From Tupaia tana (Eukaryota; Chordata; Mammalia; Scandentia; Tupaiidae): a stretch of DNA of 64,000 nucleotides. The stretch covers positions 5,128,940 to 5,192,939 of the forward strand of contig JAKSZU010000016.1 in NCBI GenBank assembly GCA_026018925.1, given 5' to 3'. Each line of letters opens with the position of its first letter. Position 1 is the stretch's first letter. This document shows, in pieces, positions 10,127 through 21,900 of this stretch. The notes beneath the pieces are model-generated. The model worked only from the letters and a program-made list of their open reading frames with translations. It was not told the DNA's origin and did not search any database. The translations under genes were made by a program, and so were the position numbers.

Positions 10127-12768
10127 CACCTTTGACATTGCAAGAAGGCTGCAGGAACTGTCTCTATCAAATTCATGTTCTCCTCAAGAAGGAAGGACGC
10201 GATGAGCACCACAGGGGGACTGGCTGTCCCAAAGTCCCATTCAGTGGGGTCCATGTATCCCCCACTTGCTTACTCCTGGCTGCAAAAGTGGCAGGAAGGT
10301 AGAGGCCTCCGCTGAGGCCAGCCTGCAGCAGGTCAGTGTGCTGTAGTCAACAGTGAGGGGCGGCAGGTGCTCCTAAACCTCGTTGCCTGCTTGCAGTCGG
10401 GGATCTATGAGCTTCTGGACAGCCTCATATAATGTTCCTTTGCAGCTCACACATTTCGAACTTGGAGCCTGCTACTGCCAAGGGACAGCACTTGTGGCCG
10501 CATACGGCATCAGGTGTTTTCTCCCTGCTGCTTGCCACATGGACTTTTTCTTTCCTCAGTGTGTGTCTTTCGCACCTCACAGAGACAGTGGAAGTTGCCC
10601 TGGGTCTTTGAAAAGAGATCAGAAAAGGAGTCGGGGAAAAACAGCAACGTGAGCACAGCTGTCGAGACAGGCACAGCTGGGCGTGCAGGTGAGACAGCAA
10701 GGACAGTGCCGGAAAGGGAAAGGAGGCGAAGACGGCTGGGGTGGGGGCCGGGAGGGAACTGGCGCTGGGGTCCAGGCAGAGACTGAGCAGCCAGGAGGAT
10801 TTCTGAATAGGGAAATGACCCAAGGAAAGCAGTACTAACACAGATTAAGCCAGGCAGCAGTTCTTTACAAACCCAGTTCTTAATCCCAGTGCCACCATTC
10901 TGCAGGAAGTCCCGGTGCAGAGTGAAAGCAATGGGTGACACTCATGGTGGCATGTTAACTACAAGAAGGCAGAGGCCACTGCTGGTTTTGACTTTATTAC
11001 CATGGAGTTTGCTGCTTCCAAGGCTGAGAGCACTCTTGCTCAGAGTGTTTAGGCCTGGACAGCCAGCTTTTGTGTTCTAGGTGTCATGGGGAAAGCGTCC
11101 AGGGGGGAAGGCTGGATGTGAATTCAAAAGTCAATTTAACTTCTCGGAAACTCCGAGTCAAGGAGATAAGAAACTACCCAGATTTGTCAAATACATGACA
11201 CAACACCATTTACATGAAATCAAAATACCTGTGAATGAAACAACAGGATGTATTTTTGAGTCTGTATACACATTAAATATAGTCAAATGGTTTTCAACAG
11301 GGAGTCGGGACCTGGGGTGGAGGAGGAGGATACATAGGAACAGATAAATTAGTGAGTTGAGACAAGAGAAAGAAAAAATGAGATGGAAGTATGCATATTT
11401 TGCCACTCTTCCAGAAACACCATGAAACAGTGGCATGCCAGTTTCTGATTTAGTTGGTAGAATAAACTCCCCAGCAGTCAGCAGTAGGGTTCTAATTTTT
11501 AAGTTCGCATTATTTTGAACAATACTAGACGTGGGTTCTAAATGTTTCTTTTATACTGTGTCATTATTATTTATGAAGGCAATAAGATGGAAGCATTTCT
11601 CTCGATCTTGCACGCCTTGCTGGAGCACTATGTGAGACTCCATAACTTCTACCACCACATAGTTTGTTTGACTTGCTATTTGTGGTAATATTAGAGAGAA
11701 AATGTAGTTGGTTTTAAAATTTGTTTTAGCAGGCTATCCTGGAGCAATTTTCTGAAGTGGTTTTTCACAGTTACCTATATCATTATGAAAATGTAGTAAT
11801 CCCTAGAAGATTGTAGGTGCATTACTACACAGGGTATTTTATTTTAAAAAGAGGAGAGACATTCTTTTTCTTCTCTGTCTCTCTCTCACACACACACACT
11901 TTGCAATGAAATTTATTTTTTCCATCTGGAAAAAGCTGGGTTGCATAACTTTTAATAAGCCACCTCAGCTAACTCAGCTTCACTTAGCTTAAAAGGATAT
12001 GTGAGATTGTTCCTGTGTAAAATGTGACATTCAGATTCCTCACTAATGTGTCCTCGGCAAGATCAGTCACTTTCTTGGCTCTTTATTCTTTCTGGTATCT
12101 CAGCTCTTCCATATGGGATCACTTTCCTTCTGTCGAAAGTGCATCCTTTGAAACTGTGCTACTGGAAGTGCGGTCCGTGGAACGGCTGCCAATCTGCAAA
12201 CTGTTACCAGTCCACCATCAGACAAGGACAGAAGTGAGAATCTTAAGTGCGCGTAGTAGCTCGACATGGGTGTAATAGCCAAATGCATGTTCCGTGCACT
12301 TTACTTGTTGAACGAGGCATAAGCCAAAGGTTCAAGTCAATGAAAGAAGGGACATTTAAAAAGTCTCAATCCAATAAAAACCTTACTCTTCACCACGGAG
12401 TTTGAGAAGTTGAGAAGTATTGCTTTAGAGTTTCCTCTGAGAAATACTTCCTTTGTATTTTACCCGCATTCTTGGAAGACTGGTGTGGTGGCTGTAGAAT
12501 TCAATATTGATGGTAATTTTCTTTGGTACAGGAAAGATATTTTTCCATTGGCTTTCAGCTTTTATTGTTATTTTTGGTAAGTCAGCTGTCATTCTAACTA
12601 GCCTTTTTATTCTCTTCATGTTTGTAGATTTTCTCTTAGCTTTCAGTTTTCTACAGTTTCACATACATGGAAGTGTGAGTCTTTGTGTTGACACTATTTG
12701 GGATTTATTATAAATCTGCAATTTGGCATCTTTTATCATTCTAGAAACTTTTCAGGTATTGTTTCTTC
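10127..12768. other. Unassigned sequence, 2.6 kb
   Basis: No SINE. 10.4-11.1 kb is mixed composition with overlapping frames of up to 143 residues and no domain. 11.1-12.0 kb is AT-rich. The 12.13-12.42 kb part includes CTACTGGAAGTGCGGTCCGT and GAGTTTGAGAAGTTGAGAAG, which resemble ends of old Charlie/MER5-type DNA elements, without firm assignment. Confidence 0.35.
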
Positions 12769-12787
12769 TAATACTGTTTTTTCTTTT

Positions 12788-13026
12788 TCTTTTCTTTTTC
12801 TTTTTTTGGAGCAATTTTTGCAAAAGGTCATGTGTGCTCTCCAGAAAGACAGAGGGAGACAGAAATCACCCCACAATTCCTCCTCCTCCATTCTCCTCTC
12901 AGGATCTTGGGCACACACACATGAACATGCACCTGGTGTGAGTTTAAGCCACCGGGTCTGGGACTCGAACCATGGTAGACTACATGGGAGTCCAGCAACA
13001 TAGCCATTATGCTAACTGCTGGTCCA
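12788..13026 (-). mobile_element. tRNA-derived SINE, type A
   Basis: On the plus strand a T-rich tail and body run into CACCGGGTCTGGGACTCGAA and TAGCCATTATGCTAACTGCT plus GGTCC, the complement of the type A head. An approximate duplication (taatactgttttttcttt against taatattgttttttcttt) begins at 12769 and 13027. Confidence 0.85.
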
Positions 13027-13086
13027 TAATATTGTTTTTTCTTTCTTCACTTTCTTCTCCCACTTTGGGATATCAAGTTAAATATT

Positions 13087-13168
13087 TTGGGATATCTGCA
13101 AAATCATGACTCATTTTTCCATAGATAAACATAGAAAAGTATGTCATGACTTTCCTAATGACCTCATA
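13087..13168. mobile_element. Mariner-type MITE, diverged copy
   Basis: TTGGGATATCTGCAAAATCA and TGACTCATTTTTCCATAG are followed by the inverted half ATGTCATGACTTTCC. This is the palindromic 70-80 bp family with several substitutions. Confidence 0.6.
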
Positions 13169-13191
13169 TATTTAGAGATGGGAAAGCAGGA

Positions 13192-13234
13192 CACATTAGA
13201 AAAAAATACATTATGACTTCTCCAACAACCCAAT
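13192..13234. mobile_element. Mariner-type MITE, half element
   Basis: ACATTATGACTTCTCCAACA and ACCCAA form the right half of the MITE. It follows the copy at 13.09 kb by about 25 bp, so the two may be one rearranged element. Confidence 0.55.
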
Positions 13235-13238
13235 ATTA

Positions 13239-13625
13239 GATATTATCAGTCTAATCTTTATACTTCCTAATCTTACTTTAATATCTTCTATCTTTTTGTT
13301 TCCCTATACTGCATTTTAGACAATGTTCTCTGATTTTCACTATAAAGAATACTATACTGACAACAATTGTCTGATAATTCCAGTATTTGAAGTCTTTTCC
13401 TAATGTTGCTTACCTCTGTTAGTTACTGCTTATAGTATCTTGCTCTTTGACAGACTGTTTTTGACTCAGTGCTTGTCATTGTGTTTGAACATTACTTTTA
13501 GGAATAGTTTATGATCTAGCATGAAGGTATGTTCCTTCACAGAAGGATGACTACTTCTGCCAAGTGCTTGGGGCATTGCTAGCCTCAAACATTCAGACAA
13601 AGTGTAAGGCTTACAGTAATGTAAA
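13239..13625. other. Unassigned AT-rich sequence
   Basis: AT-rich, possibly degraded LINE-derived DNA. I see nothing specific. Confidence 0.3.
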
Positions 13626-13633
13626 TATAGATG

Positions 13634-13886
13634 CTTTTTTTTTTTTTTAAGAGGTTTTTGCTATAGAGTATGTGTGCTCGCGAGAGAGACAGACAGACAG
13701 AAAGCGAGAGGTCATCCCCCCAAGGAGGATGGCCACACCGCAATCCCTTTTCTTCTATTTTTCTCTTGGGAGCTTGGGCATGCATGCACGTGTGCCCTGT
13801 GAGTTTAAGCCACCGGGTCCTGGACTCGAACCATGGTCGACTGCATGGGAGTCCAGTGACATAGCCATTATGCCAAGTGCTGGTAC
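13634..13886 (-). mobile_element. tRNA-derived SINE, type A
   Basis: A T-run, AGAGGTTTTTGCTATAGAG, a GA-rich body, GCCACCGGGTCCTGGACTCG and TAGCCATTATGCCAAGTGCT give a full minus-strand copy. The flanks share a short approximate duplication (atagatgc against atagatcc). The conserved CCACCGGGTCC and GGTCGACTGCATGGGAGTCC blocks suggest a fairly young copy. Confidence 0.85.
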
Positions 13887-13892
13887 CATAGA

Positions 13893-13895
<3 letters not shown>

Positions 13896-13925
<30 letters not shown>

Positions 13926-14125
13926 GAATGAAAGAAAGATAGAACAGAAGACAGATAGATACAGGTATTTTCGACAGACTCACTGTCACAACCCTCTGCC
14001 CAAGCCTCCCAGCTCTGATCATGGACACCCATTGCCATGCCCGGCTTGTTGGGCTGCTCTGAGACCTAAATCCCAGCCTCCTGCATAGTTCCCTGCTGCC
14101 TACACCAGGACGGCTTGCCCAGGAG
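13896..14125 (-). mobile_element. Probable retroposon of unassigned family
   Basis: A run of about 28 T is followed by GAATGAAAGAAAGATAG and about 190 bp that end in CTGCTGCCTACACCAGGACG. The layout (A-tail, pyrimidine tract, GC-rich head on the minus strand) looks SINE-like, but the head does not match types A to E. Confidence 0.4.
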
Positions 14126-14547
14126 GGATTGATTACATTTAGTTTACTCTTATCCTCAGAGCGTACCTCCCTTGGGTAGTAGCTTATTTTGGGCCACCGT
14201 ATCTTTTGTAAACTGAAGACTGTGATCTGCACCCCTCTCCATCTCAAACTTACCAGAGTGAAAATTCACATTTTCCAAGATTGGCAAATGCTTTCAGGGA
14301 AAAAGTGCTTTCGTACTTGCTTACCTCTCTGGGCTATAGATTACATTCAATCACATCACATCTAAGGACAGTTCTGTTTTTTAGTCAGCAAATTTCGGTT
14401 GTTTTCACAGGATGATTGGTTCAAATAGTGCTCTGACTGTGGACTCAAAAGAAAACCACTTCTACTCATAATTTGGAGCAGGAACATGACTAATCCAAGA
14501 AGTCCTTCGACAATAACTGGTGAAAGAGAAAGACCACTGGCGTAACA

Positions 14548-14663
14548 GGCCAAAGACAGTCACGTGGAAGAGAAGTTCTACGTACCCTTGGTACTCCATG
14601 CCACAGGCCAGAGACAGTCATGTGGAGGAGAAGTTCTACATACTCTTGGTACTCCATGCCACA
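14548..14663. repeat. 58-bp direct tandem duplication
   Basis: Two adjacent 58-bp units (14548-14605 and 14606-14663) both begin GGCCA(A/G)AGACAGTCA and end TACTCCATGCCACA. They differ at a handful of sites, mostly transitions, so the duplication is not brand new. Confidence 0.9.
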
Positions 14664-15034
14664 AAACATGCATGTACTCAGTCGCTGGGTCTCCTGGGCA
14701 TCGTGCCACAAGTGTAGTATGAAGTGGGTAAAGTATAGTGCTTCCGCCATCATTCACATAGTAGAATTTGTGAACATTTTTGGTCTGTCCTAGAAAATAT
14801 TTTTAAATACAGTTGTTACTATTCATGCACATTAAGACAAATCCCTTATTTTCTTTGGAAGAATCTATCTGAACGAGGGCACCTCGGTCTTATTTCCTGG
14901 ACCAGAGATTGTAGGATGCAATTGCCAGCTATCTGGCCAGGTTACTTTAATTTCAGGGCTGGTTCCATTTGCAAACAAATTTTCCTCAAATGAGGGTTGT
15001 GAAAATTTTGTATTACATAAACACTAGAACTCTA
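14664..15034. other. Unassigned sequence
   Basis: AT-rich single-copy DNA with no recognised element. Confidence 0.3.
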
Positions 15035-15125
15035 CAGGAGTGTTTCTCAAAGATTAATGTAATTACAAATCATGTAGAAATCCTATAAAATGCAAGTTTT
15101 GATTCAGTAGGTCTGGGATGAAGCC
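15035..15125 (-). mobile_element. MER5A-like DNA transposon remnant, first part
   Basis: GTGTTTCTCAAAGATTAATG and TTGATTCAGTAGGTCTGGGA match the hAT-Charlie MER5A pattern from memory. The element resumes after two SINEs at 15651. Non-autonomous and non-coding. Confidence 0.65.
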
Positions 15126-15149
15126 GAAGATTCTACTTTTCTTTTTCTA

Positions 15150-15397
15150 TTCATTTATCTTTATTTTTATTGCTGTTATGGTGGTGGTTTGCTAGAGGGC
15201 ATGTGTGCTCACCAGAAAGAGAGAGCAAGAAAGTGAGAAATCACTCCCCAGGGGGGCTGGCCATGCCACAATTCCTTCTCCTCCACTCTCCTCTCAGGAT
15301 TTTGGGCTTACAGATATATGTACATGGCATGTTTTTCAAACTACCGGGTCCAGGACTCAAACTGCAGTAGACTGCCTCCATACCACCTGTTGATTCC
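15150..15397 (-). mobile_element. tRNA-derived SINE, type A/B
   Basis: The body ACCAGAAAGAGAGAGC is followed by CCATGCCACAATTCCTTCTC, CAGGATTTTGGGC and a head complement ACTACCGGGTCCAGGACTC. The final part of the head is shortened (GACTGCCTCCATACCACC). It is inserted in the MER5A-like element. Confidence 0.8.
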
Positions 15398-15408
15398 TTC
15401 TTTCTGTT

Positions 15409-15650
15409 TTTCTTTTTTTTTTTAAAGTTTATTTATCGATTTCTTCCATGACAGAGACAGAGATAGGGAGACAGAGAGAGACTGGCATCCCCGGCAGGTC
15501 CTCAGGTCATCATTCATTCCCAATCTTAGCCGTCTGGATCATAGGCCCTTGTGTGCACCATCATGCTCAGGGTGGTATCAGGACATGAACCCAGGAACTT
15601 CCCCATATGGGACAAGTTGCATCACCATTATACCATCACCTGGCCACAGA
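15409..15650 (-). mobile_element. tRNA-derived SINE, type E
   Basis: TTTAAAGTTTATTTATCGAT opens the element, followed by a GACAGAGA body, GGTATCAGGACATGAACCCA and GGAACTTCCCCATATGGGAC, ending CACCTGGCC. It lies beside the previous SINE in the same orientation, and together they split the MER5A-like element. Confidence 0.7.
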
Positions 15651-15717
15651 TTATACTATCTTAACAGACTCCCAGGGGATCCCAATGCTCGTAATCCTCT
15701 AGCCACTCTTTGAGCCT
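15651..15717 (-). mobile_element. MER5A-like DNA transposon remnant, second part
   Basis: TAACAGACTCCCAGGGGATC and AGCCACTCTTTGAG continue the element begun at 15035. Confidence 0.6.
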
Positions 15718-16744
15718 CAAGGCTCTGCAGGGCTCAGAACACGTCATATTGAACCTGGGTCTGCTTTCTGCCCCACACCAGGCTTTCCCACACATGGAAT
15801 ATCCTTTGGGTTTCCTAAGATCTGGAATTTCAAGAGAGGAGCCATCTCAACTGGCAAAGCAATGAAGTGTTTTAGCTGCGTGCAAGCCTGTCTCCTCACC
15901 ACTCAGATGATTTCTCTGGGGCCCAGAAGTGTGGGTGAAGCAGAGGAAAGGATAACCCCAGACCCAAATCAGTGTGCAGTTCCACATTTTATCATCATAC
16001 TCATGAGGGGTTGCTTTTATTTTTATTTCTTGTTTTTTTTTCTTTTCTTTCAGATTAATAATTTTATAGTTCTAATAAAAACTAATACCCTCCACCACAA
16101 TCCTTGCTTCTCCTAAGAAAAAATATTATTCACAAAACTTCATCATGTAGCCAGGTAAACAGACTTGGGGTGGGGTTTCAGACTGGTTCCTCGCTATAAA
16201 GTCAGATCTGTCCTTCGTAGGGCTGACTACGCAGCAAGTCACTGACATGGGGGGTAGAAAAGATACTGGAAGTCTTCCCTGCACCACCAACTTTTCAATG
16301 AGGACTCCTCATAACAGGCTTTCCAAGCTGAGCATAGGCAAGGCCGTCCTCAAATATCAGCTCAGATGGGGAGGAAGACAGGCCGCCCCGCTGTACCAGT
16401 GGAAGGAGCTCCTGAAGCCAGACACTTACATACGAGATATAAGCCACACACGGGACCTCTGTCCTCCGGCAGCATGCAGCTGAGCCACACTGGATGGGCA
16501 TGGAGGACTTTGGAAGGGGTGCCGGTGGGCACGAGGAGACACAGGTTGGGACACATCTCTCAAGGGAGGCTGAAAGGCCACGCCCAGGCAGAGGGCTCTA
16601 GGAATGAGGCGCGTTCCTCCTCCCAGACTGCTCTAAGTGCTCAGTACTCCACCTCCACATCCTCTTCTTTCTTATTTGGAAGTCACTTCCTCGTGAGGTG
16701 CCGCCAAGTTTCAGGCTCACAGTCACCACTTAGACTCTTGCTGC
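15718..16744. other. Unassigned sequence
   Basis: 15.98-16.14 kb is AT-rich with a T/C run and could be the end of a LINE. The rest is single-copy in appearance. A long plus-strand frame starting at 16366 begins here and is discussed under rejected items. Confidence 0.35.
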
Positions 16745-16906
16745 TGGTCGTGTGGTCTGTGGCCAGCAGCCTCTGCATCACCTGGGGGCTTCTTAAGAGG
16801 GTAGCTGCTCAGATATCCACCCTAGACCTTCTGAAACAACGTCTGAATTTTAACAAAATCCCTGGTGGTTTATATACACATGAACGTTCGAGAAACGCTG
16901 CCCTAG
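16745..16906 (+). mobile_element. MER5A-like DNA transposon
   Basis: GTGTGGTCTGTGGCCAGCAG, CATCACCTGGGGGCTTCTTA, TTTTAACAAAATCCCTGGTG and GTTCGAGAAACGCTG line up with nearly the whole MER5A consensus from memory. It lies inside the longest open frame of the window (16366-17214), which argues that the frame is not a gene. Confidence 0.75.
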
Positions 16907-18440
16907 AAAGCACAATAAATCCGTTATTTGGATCTCTGGCCCTGTGGCCTGGCTGGAGGGGGGAGGGCGATGAACACCTTCCTAAGGTAGAAGAACCTCT
17001 CCAGGAAAGTCAAGGTTCTGGGTTAACAACGTTTTTACGGACTTATTCTCCTCTTCTAATATGTGAGTTTGGAGCTGCCTGGATTTTTAACTTCGATATA
17101 ATGAGAGAAATACATGATTTGGATTCTCTTACTCCCTCTTCACTAGACTGTTCCAGAAATAAAGAGTCATCCATAAGCCTTAGGGGAGTTGAAATGAAAA
17201 CTCTTGGAACATGAAATTTTGGTCCAAATGGGATTTTTACTGGTGTTACTAATTAAGATTCTCTTCAAAACTAGGCCAGCCCCATGCTATCCAGTTGGCA
17301 GTCTGTTTAGAATCCCTCTGTAAACACGCAGTGGCTTGTACAAATAGGGAGGCTTTACTTTCCCATCATAAAGAGGACCTGAAATAAATCCCAGACAACT
17401 CTAGGAGTTTGTCTTTGCCATAAAAATAGTAGAATTCATTGAGAGCTGCCTCACTGCTCTCAGACAGGATACGGGCTGGCCAGCTAATTGGCCATGGGAA
17501 CCAGCTGGTGGTGGGTTTCACTCTAGTCGGATTGCAGAAGGGAGGCCAGTCTTGGTTTGCTTTCCAGGCATTGAAAGCTTTACGTGTAGGTGATGCTAGT
17601 GTTCATATCGTCTAAACGAGACTGCTCAGTTTTTAACCAGTGACCCCGAACAACTTCTCAGCGTCACATGGCTGGCAGCTGGCATCACCGGGCTCCTCTT
17701 ACAGACAGACTGCCGACTGAGAGGAAGATGAGAGTCGCACACTCTTCGCTTTTACGTGCCCCACAGGAGGTGTCACAGGTGGCCGTGTAGCCTAAAAATC
17801 CAGGTAGGTAGATAGCGCTGAGGCTGGAGGGGCCAGAAGTGAGTGGTCTGCATCAGCTCAGCGCTTTGAATATCATACGAGCAAATAACCATTGCTGGGT
17901 AAGTGACCGAGTAGCTGAGTCTCCCCTGGTGCAACCTGGCGGACGCATCCTACTTACTTAAGCTGGTCATTGAGGAAGGGCACCCCGTGTCCCCGGTCTG
18001 TGATGTTCCTCTCCATAGACTTAGAGGCTAGCCCAGCGCCTGGTCATGTGTGGAACATGGGAGTGGGTTTGCCTGTTCACGTCTGCAGGTAGCATCTGAA
18101 GCTGAGTCCATCTGGCATCGCCTGACTTTCTGCCCGGTTTATACTGTCTGTGAAGTCCCCGCCCTGCTCGCCTCTATGTATTGCATGGGAACTGCAAAGT
18201 ACCGCTGCTCTGTTATGGGTAATTGCTCGTCTATCAAATCAGGACACGAGGCTGGGAGACTGTGCTCCAGCTACATCCAGTTTATATACGCCATTCCAAC
18301 AGCAGGTCTCGGGATTTTCATTCGGACACTGGCTAAGAGCTAAGGATAGCATGCTACGTCTCACAGCACTGCATGCACTAGAACCTGGCTGCTCAGCACT
18401 GCTCAGGCGCGACATTCAAGGCCTTGCGCGCTGAGACAGT
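16907..18440. other. Unassigned sequence, 1.5 kb
   Basis: Single-copy in appearance. 17.42-17.51 kb (GAATTCATTGAGAGCTGCC, GGCCAGCTAATTGGCC) and 18.18-18.25 kb (TTATGGGTAATTGCTCG) are balanced, non-repetitive sequence that could be conserved. This is not testable here. Confidence 0.35.
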
Positions 18441-18455
18441 AGAATTGCTAGGGTA

Positions 18456-18631
18456 GGAGCTGGCAGGTGGCGTGGTGGTTAAGGGTGCTGGACTCCCACA
18501 TGGCTAACTGTGGTTCGAGTCCTGGACCTGGCAGCTTGTTTTCTCACTTTCCCTCTCTCTCTCTCTCTCTCACTCTCTCACTCTGTCCCTCTCTGGTCAT
18601 ATTAAAATAAATAAATAAATAAGTAAATAAG

Positions 18632-18662
<31 letters not shown>

Positions 18663-18663
18663 A
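18456..18663 (+). mobile_element. tRNA-derived SINE, type B, first unit of a composite
   Basis: The head GGAGCTGGCAGGTGGCGTGG is followed by TGGTTAAGGGTGCTGGACTC, B-box GGTTCGAGTCC, a CT tract and an (AAAT)n tail with two AAGT variants (18601-18663). The left flank agaattgctagggta (18441-18455) is duplicated only after the second unit, at 18968-18982. Confidence 0.88.
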
Positions 18664-18967
18664 GGAACCAGCAGTTAGTGTAATGGTTATGTTGCTGGAC
18701 TCCCACGTAGTCGACCGTGGTTTGCGACCTGGGCCCGGTGGCTTAGAACTCACGCTGGGCGAATGTGCGTGCGTGTCCAAGATTCCGAGAGGAGAATGGA
18801 GGAGAAAGGATTGCGGCGTGACCATCCCCCCTGGGGGGTGATTTCTTGCTTTCTGTCTCTATGTCTCTCTCTGTCTGTCTGGCGAGCGCACGCGCCCTAT
18901 AGCGAAAACCTATCAAAAATAAATAAATAAATAAAGTTAAATAAAATAAATATTTTTAAAAAAGAAA
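18664..18967 (+). mobile_element. tRNA-derived SINE, type A, second unit of a composite
   Basis: The head GGAACCAGCAGTTAGTGTAA is followed by a type A body, CCCTATAGCGAAAACC and an (AAAT)n-rich tail. The 15-bp duplication at 18968-18982 matches 18441-18455, so the B and A units together lie between one pair of duplications. Either they retroposed as a dimer, or the A unit inserted into the AAAT tail of the B unit. Confidence 0.9.
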
Positions 18968-18982
18968 AGAATTGCTAGGGTA

Positions 18983-21900
18983 AAGAAACCAGTGAAGGTG
19001 AGGTCTCGTGTTCTGCCTGATCGCGTCGGTGCTGAAGCAGAAGCAGAGGCTGAGGCTGGCGGTGGGAGCTGCGGAGAAGGTCGAGGAGAGGCAGGTGGGG
19101 CCAGGGTGAGCCTTCTCGGGGCACACGGTCTGGGAAGCAGGGAGGACGCGGGCTGCCCCGATACTGCGGAGCTTTCAGTTAGCTGCTCTTCCCAGATGCA
19201 GCCCTGGCAAAGAAAGTGGGTCATTAGCAGGAAAGAGAAGAGCCATGGCCTCAGTGTCCTTCCAGGGTGAGGGTGTGGCCATGTGTCTTGACACGGGGGC
19301 GACTGCCCAGTTCACAGGAGCTCTTTAGGGAGAAGGAATTTCCTTTGGACCTTTGGGATCCTGACAATCTTTCCACATTTTCTCTGTAGAGCCTTCCTGC
19401 CAAGAGGGTGGGGAGACTTGTCCCACTGGGTGAAGGGTGCCTAGGAGGGAGCGGTGTCCTCCCCACCCAGGGTCAGGGAGAGAAAGTGGCAGCCATTCCC
19501 AGCTGTGCGATCTGGAGCAAGAAGCTCAGCCTCTCTGAGTCGCAGGTAGATTATCAGGTGGTTATCCCTGGAGGTCATTACAACTCCCTTAACCTGTGCC
19601 TTGCTGTGTGGTTGTGAAGGTTTGGGCGACAGCGGTACAGCTCTGCACATAGTTTCTGTCACACAGTGATGGCTGTCACTGTCGTTCGTAGAGTTCTTGG
19701 GATCCTTCTGACTTCAGCGTTCAGAACCACCCTGTACAGTGCAAAGGCAGCCTGGCCTTCTGTGCTAACCTGGTGGCCGTCGCAACAGAAGAAGCTATGG
19801 CGGGTCTCACCCAGGTCTCTTCAGGGTCCTTCACGCGTTCTACCAGAGGCACAAGTGACCGCGGGCCAGCTCTGTGGTTCAGCATGGACGATTCCCTATG
19901 TGCACGTGTGTGCGCGTGCGTGCCCTTAGAACGGTTCCCTAGGTATTCGTTAGGCTTGTGGGCTTAGACTCACTATTCAGAAAGTCCCGCTGCTGTAATA
20001 ACTTCATACGTCAAACTTCCCTGAAAGGTTTTTCTACAAAAATTTATAACAATCTCAAAGTTCCAGCCATTTGTAAAAGCAGTACTTTTTCTGTCTTTTT
20101 CTTTGTTCCTTTTTAGAACCATCCGAGATCAAGTTGCCGACCTAAGGCCCCACCACTTCTGAATACTTGAGCGTGTACTTCCTACAAACGAGCGCGTTCT
20201 CCGCCAGAGTCCCGACACAGTGTTCAGAATTCCGATGCTGAACGCGGTACATTTCTATGATCAAGTGCTCTGACTTCATTCCAGATTCACCCGTCGTCCC
20301 AATAATGGCCCGAATAGCAAACGATCTAATCTAGAATCGTTTAGTTTGCGTTTCGTTGTCATGCCACATTAGTCTCTCACTCTGGGGCAATTTCTCAGTC
20401 TTTCTTGACTCTCCGGACCTTGACGCTTTGGGAGATTACAGTAGAATGTGAATATTCCTCAGCTTCAGTTTGCGGATCCATCCTCAGGATTCGATTTTGG
20501 CCCTGTGTTTCCGGCAGGACGGCACAGAGGGAAGGCATGCCTCTCAGCACGTTCCGCTAGGAGGCGCACGACTTCAACCTGCGGCGTTCCTGTGGAGGCT
20601 GACTCTCCTACTTGTCTGTCATGTCTGCCAGGCTTCTTCCTACTAAATTTATCCATTTCCCCTGCAATTAAACATTTTGAGTAGAGTAATTAGAAACTAC
20701 GTAAGTATCCTATTACTCTATAAATTCTAATCATGTTTATATCAATATGGACTCTTATTACTTCTTGCACTATGATCCATTACCAGTATTATTCTGAGCT
20801 TCTAATTGCCCTATTTAGCCAGCAGGAGCCCCTTCAAGCTGACTTCTGCGGCCCTTTAACATGTCCCAGTCATTATCTGAACATTTCCTTCTTCCCTGGC
20901 ACTCTAAGTGAGCCCAGCTCTCTACTTTTTCTGCCCTGGCCATGGACAGATTTCGGCAAGAAGCCCAGGTTCCTTTTACTGGAGAAGGCTACTTAGAGGG
21001 CACCATCTGGGTGCCACAATACGCATTGCTATTGGGATGTGGGCCTCTCCGCGCATAGGGTATACGTGTAGAGACTATGTACGCGTATATACACAAGCAC
21101 ACGTATACACATGGTAGACGTATACACATACGTACACACGCTTATCCCGTATTTGTTTATATGTCTGCACCTATTATTATGCCTATTTGTCTCTCCATCG
21201 GTTCTGAGAACGCTGGGATCTTATCAACACTTCCAATTCCAGCCCAGTCCCATGGGGGTCATTCTAGTTCCCTCCCTTCACTCATCTGTAACTCCCTACT
21301 TCTGACAGTGACGAGCCCGAACGCCAGTGTCCGAAGCATGTCTGCTTACTTGACCCATTCTTCTGCTTGTATTGCTATGGCTATTTCCCACGGAAGCTGT
21401 TAGTGTAGGGCCCCCTTGCCCACTCAGCCCCAACCACCTGGACTGGACTGCGGCCGCTGCCCCCTGTGAGGGACCCTCCTCACCCTGCCTGCTGGAGCTC
21501 TGACGCCCCTTGCAGGTGACCCTTCTGAGCAGATGACCTTTTCTCCTCTTCGGCCTCTTCACCTCTCTGGGCCACTGTGGTCCCCCTCTCCACCTCTTGC
21601 TCCACCTGACTGAGCGTTGAGCAGTTCAGGAGAGGTGGGAGAAGAGAGGGCCGCAGCAGGTTTTTGCGACTTGGAACACATTCTTTCCTTAGCTGGAAAG
21701 ATGGTCTAGTCAGCCCAGTCTCCAGGTCCTTTGACCCCACTCCTAAGATGAGACAGAAATGCCGCTGGTGCCCTGAGACGCTCCGCGGTGGTCCTGGCGA
21801 AGGGCGCTCCCCGGGCCTTCCTTGAGTTGGGCACGGGGGCAGAGGTTTCCTTCCCAGCTCCCTGTCTGCCATCCACGGCATTTCTGCTGCTCTGTCACTG

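Noticed and set aside
16366-17214. Longest open frame of the window, 282 residues, plus strand
   Set aside because: It contains an almost complete MER5A-like DNA transposon (16745-16906) and non-conserved flanks. No domain, no splice-site context and no codon pattern support a gene.
21060-21145. Z-DNA-like alternating purine-pyrimidine tract
   Set aside because: It is short and interrupted. It could be simple-repeat decay, and nothing around it suggests function.
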